8,038 nt of DNA from Bacillota bacterium (GTDB taxonomy: Bacteria; Bacillota; Clostridia; Oscillospirales; Acutalibacteraceae). This document shows, one piece after another, positions 6,084-8,038 of this stretch (position 1 is its first letter; the number at the start of each line of letters is the position of its first letter). The position numbers were made by a program, and so were the translations under genes. Under the pieces are notes generated by a model. It was not told the DNA's origin. It saw only the letters and a list, made by a program, of their open reading frames with translations, and did not search any database. The stretch lies in the NCBI GenBank assembly GCA_023412845.1, contig JAEZRH010000125.1, forward strand, positions 1 through 8,038, written 5' to 3'.

Positions 6084-6956
6084 TTGAATTTTACAGCATG
6101 GAATGAGCCAAAACAACAGCATGATCGGCAAGCCGGGAATCTGCCCCGCAAAGCGGTAGCCTTCGCAGCCTGCGCGCTGCTGATGTTCTCCGGGTGCAGC
6201 GGGGGCAAGAACGCAAAAACTGCCTCGGCGCCGCAGCAGCTGCGCGCGGTTTCTTCCTCTTCTTCCGCCTCTTCCAAATCTTCATCCCCGCCGGCGGCGT
6301 CCGAAAATAATGCCGCCGGTGGCAAAGCGCCGTCTTCCCAGGGCGGCGGGAACAGCGACAAGATCCTCAGCGTCAAAAACATCCAGCAGAAGCCGGAGCT
6401 GCAGTCCGGCTGCGAGGTGACGGCGGCGACCATACTGCTGAACTATTTCGGGTACGACGTAACGAAGACGGATCTTCTCCCCTTTCTGCCGAGCGACAGC
6501 GATTTTTTTGAAATGAACGGGAAGCAGTACGGCCCAAATCCGTGGAAAACGTTTGCGGGCAGCCCCGACACCGACCGTTACGGCTGCTACGCCCCGGTTA
6601 TCTCGAACCTGCTGAACGATTATCTTCTTACCGTGGACGGCAGGCACGTGGCGTACAACCTTACGGGCCTTTCCGTCGACAAGCTCTACAAATGCGTCGA
6701 TGCGGGCCTGCCCGTCATCGTGTGGGTCACCACCGGGATGGCGGAGCCTTCCGGGGGCAAAAGCTGGTACCTGATCGACACCGGCGAAAACTACCAGTGG
6801 ATCTTGAAGGAACACTGCATGGTGCTGATCGGTCACACGCAGACGCAGGCGGTGTTCAGTGACCCATACGACACGCGGGGAACCGTGTCGTACGACAAAG
6901 CGCTGTTCGAGCATCGGTATCAGCAGCTTTTCTCCCAGGCGGTCGCCATGCAGTGA
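6084..6956 (+). CDS. C39-like (Peptidase_C39_2) papain-fold peptidase, surface lipoprotein
   Basis: A 290-residue protein. TTG at 6084 is taken as the start because an in-frame TAA lies at 6054-6056, no ATG or GTG intervenes, and the next in-frame ATG falls inside the signal peptide. GAGG (6075-6078) and AAGG (6070-6073) precede it. A long, charged n-region (1-23), hydrophobic core (24-34) and FSGC lipobox predict lipidation at Cys38. A low-complexity Ser/Ala/Gly linker (about 47-92) carries a C-terminal domain (about 93-285). In it, SGCEVTAATILLNYFG (108-123) supplies the nucleophile Cys110, EHCMVLIGH gives His244 and FSDPYD gives Asp260, the Cys-His-Asp pattern of the C39_2 family. A peptidase or amidase acting outside the cell is likely, but family members include poorly characterised proteins and the substrate is unknown. 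No transporter fused or adjacent of the bacteriocin-processing type, so a bacteriocin leader peptidase role is unlikely. Confidence 0.85.
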   Translation: MNFTAWNEPKQQHDRQAGNLPRKAVAFAACALLMFSGCSGGKNAKTASAPQQLRAVSSSSSASSKSSSPPAASENNAAGGKAPSSQGGGNSDKILSVKNIQQKPELQSGCEVTAATILLNYFGYDVTKTDLLPFLPSDSDFFEMNGKQYGPNPWKTFAGSPDTDRYGCYAPVISNLLNDYLLTVDGRHVAYNLTGLSVDKLYKCVDAGLPVIVWVTTGMAEPSGGKSWYLIDTGENYQWILKEHCMVLIGHTQTQAVFSDPYDTRGTVSYDKALFEHRYQQLFSQAVAMQ

Positions 6957-6962
6957 CCGCCT
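6937..6962. terminator. hairpin spanning both convergent stop codons
   Basis: AGGCGGTC (6937-6944) pairs perfectly with GACCGCCT (6955-6962), and the G-T and C-G pairs inside it can lengthen the stem to ten. It covers the lipoprotein TGA (6954-6956) and reaches the first base of the opposite gene's stop (6962-6964). There is no T-run on either side, so it is not a standard intrinsic terminator; it may pause or protect the converging transcripts, or be a coding coincidence. Confidence 0.35.
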
Positions 6963-7636
6963 TACAAAAGCCTTGTGTCGTTGATGATGAGTTCGAACTG
7001 CAGGCCCAGATACTGTGCGGCCTGACGGCACAGGACCATGCGCGTCATGAAGATTTCGAAATACTCCATGACCGGGCAGATGGCGGTGTCGATGCGGATG
7101 TTGAGCGTGACCGTCTTGTGCTCGGCGTCGATCACCGTTGCGGCGTGTTCAACCGCATAATTCACGCGGTCGTGGATATCCTCGTTGACCGTTTCCCGGT
7201 CGCGCACGCGTGTGCGGCGCACGTCGCCCTTGTCGGAAAGGATCAGCGCGGCCGCAATCGGGCTGACTGCGGCGGCAGTTCCTTCGTCGTGGTTGCCGAT
7301 GGCGGCGCAGACCAGGGCGACCTCCCTCGGGTCCATGTTCAGGCGCGTCAGAATCTGGAACGCCATCAGGGCGCCGCTCTGCGCGTGATCGGCGCGGTTG
7401 ACTACGTTGCCGATGTCGTGCATATACCCCGCGATGCGGGCAAGCTCGCAAGTGCGTTCGTCGTACCCCAGGCTTTCCAGAATATTGCCCGCATAGTTTG
7501 CCGACCGCTTTGCGTGGGGAAAGCCGTGCTCGGTAAAACCGATCACGCCGAGGTTCTGGTTCCCGTTTTCAATGTATGCCTTGATTTCCTCGTTTTTCCG
7601 GATATCCTCAAAAGTGATGTGGCTGTATTTTTCCAT
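6962..7636 (-). CDS. HD-domain protein, predicted metal-dependent phosphohydrolase
   Basis: A 224-residue soluble protein of a type common in Clostridia and usually annotated only as HD domain-containing. HD signature residues are visible: His41 (EHGFPH), His73-Asp74 (GYMHDIGN), His116-Asp117 (IGNHDEG) and Asp135 (SDKGDVRRTR), the layout expected for a metal-binding HD phosphohydrolase fold. The C-terminal part (about 155-224) contains DRVNYAVEH and a beta-rich stretch ending LGLQFELIIND. Substrate is unknown; nucleotides or other phosphoesters are family possibilities, not shown here. Start at 7636 is chosen because GGAGG ends four bases upstream. The in-frame ATG at 7657 has no ribosome site and overlaps the end of the dipeptidase gene. 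It follows that gene by 13 bases, so the two are probably cotranscribed. Confidence 0.85.
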   Translation of the reverse strand: MEKYSHITFEDIRKNEEIKAYIENGNQNLGVIGFTEHGFPHAKRSANYAGNILESLGYDERTCELARIAGYMHDIGNVVNRADHAQSGALMAFQILTRLNMDPREVALVCAAIGNHDEGTAAAVSPIAAALILSDKGDVRRTRVRDRETVNEDIHDRVNYAVEHAATVIDAEHKTVTLNIRIDTAICPVMEYFEIFMTRMVLCRQAAQYLGLQFELIINDTRLL

Positions 7637-7649
7637 TGACCCTCCGTTT

Positions 7650-8038
7650 TCAGGCATTGATCATGCGGTAGACCGCTTCCAGGCAGACCTGCGCGTGCAG
7701 CAGGAACTTTTCGATGTCGATATTTTCGTTCGAGTTGTGCAGCCTGCGGTCCTCTTCACCGGGGAAAAACGGGCCGAACGCCACGGCGTTGCCCGGAATC
7801 GCCCGCGCATACGTTCCGCCGCCGGTCGAGTAAAGCTCCGCCGTACCGCCGGTCACGTCGTGATAAGCGCCCTGAAGCAGGGAAATCAGCCGGCTCTGCG
7901 CCGGAAGATAAAGCGGTTTTGTGTCCGTGAGAAGTTCGGCGGTAAAGCCCGCCTGCGAAGCACGGCTGCGGATTTCGGAGAAGATTTTATCGCCGTCGGA
8001 CGTCACGGGATAGCGGATGTCGATGGACGCCCGCTCGC
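7650..8038 (-). CDS. M20 family dipeptidase (PepV/Sapep type), C-terminal part only
   Basis: The frame is open to the window end with no start: 128 visible residues of a protein that is normally about 450-470 long, so most of the catalytic domain lies outside. A GTG at 8006 is internal, since the preceding codons (ERASIDIRYP) continue the family sequence. Recognised from DIRYPV near the end of the lid domain, STGGGTYAR, AVAFGPFFPGEED and LHNSNENI. The histidine in the last motif (codon 7737-7739) corresponds to the C-terminal zinc/manganese ligand of PepV-like enzymes. These cytosolic metallopeptidases split dipeptides, and beta-Ala dipeptides in PepV. Stop TGA at 7650-7652 lies just ahead of the HD gene's ribosome site, so the two form an operon. 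Confidence 0.9.
   Translation of the reverse strand, partial: ERASIDIRYPVTSDGDKIFSEIRSRASQAGFTAELLTDTKPLYLPAQSRLISLLQGAYHDVTGGTAELYSTGGGTYARAIPGNAVAFGPFFPGEEDRRLHNSNENIDIEKFLLHAQVCLEAVYRMINA

Noticed and set aside
6084..6956. Bacteriocin-processing C39 peptidase system
   Set aside because: The domain is on a lipoprotein, not fused to an ABC exporter, and no double-glycine leader peptide gene is visible; the adjacent ABC genes are an importer with a binding protein.
6282..7031. A 249-codon minus-strand frame opposite the C39-like gene
   Set aside because: It overlaps the true HD gene in a different frame and is a reverse reading of the C39-like domain.

Overview
The window looks like a chromosomal segment of a moderately GC-rich (roughly 55-60 % by eye) low-GC-lineage Gram-positive bacterium. 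The best guess is a clostridial gut or anaerobic-digester species of the Oscillospiraceae/Ruminococcaceae type. The signs are sigma-A-like promoters, strong AGGAGG ribosome sites, lipoprotein signal peptides, a PepV/Sapep-type M20 dipeptidase, an XPNPEP1-like aminopeptidase P and an HD protein of a kind common in Clostridia. The taxon is an inference from gene style only. Seven protein genes fill almost all of the sequence, and two of them are cut by the window edges.

Layout: (1) 2-1321 (+), citrate synthase lacking its N-terminus, closed by a clear intrinsic terminator at 1360-1396. (2) A 319-base gap ending in a near-consensus promoter (1578-1606), which drives 1641-3434 (+), a full-length Xaa-Pro aminopeptidase. 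(3) On the minus strand, reading leftward from 5746, a compact polar amino acid ABC importer operon: lipoprotein binding protein (5746-4859), permease (4854-4210), ATPase (4195-3431). (4) A 337-base AT-rich divergent control region (5747-6083) with a promoter for each direction, an inverted repeat inside the ABC promoter and a 57-base interrupted palindrome over the ABC leader. (5) 6084-6956 (+), a lipoprotein with a C39-like papain-fold peptidase domain and a TTG start. (6) On the minus strand, the C-terminal part of an M20 dipeptidase (8038-7650) followed 13 bases later by an HD-domain phosphohydrolase-like protein (7636-6962).

How they fit together: four of the seven genes or operons concern peptides or amino acids. 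These are the cytosolic aminopeptidase P, the cytosolic M20 dipeptidase, the amino acid importer and the surface C39-like protein. The simplest reading is a peptide and amino acid utilisation neighbourhood beside a citrate synthase that could feed glutamate synthesis. Nothing seen requires co-regulation of the whole block. The genes sit in at least four transcription units, and both convergent junctions are almost gap-free (stops sharing TTAA at 3431-3434, and a 5-base gap at 6957-6961).

I see no mobile element, CRISPR array, tRNA, rRNA, toxin-antitoxin or recognised defence system, and no convincing new system. The signals most worth a second look are regulatory: the dyad and palindrome upstream of the ABC operon, the palindromes at the aminopeptidase promoter, and hairpins built into the last codons at the convergent junctions.
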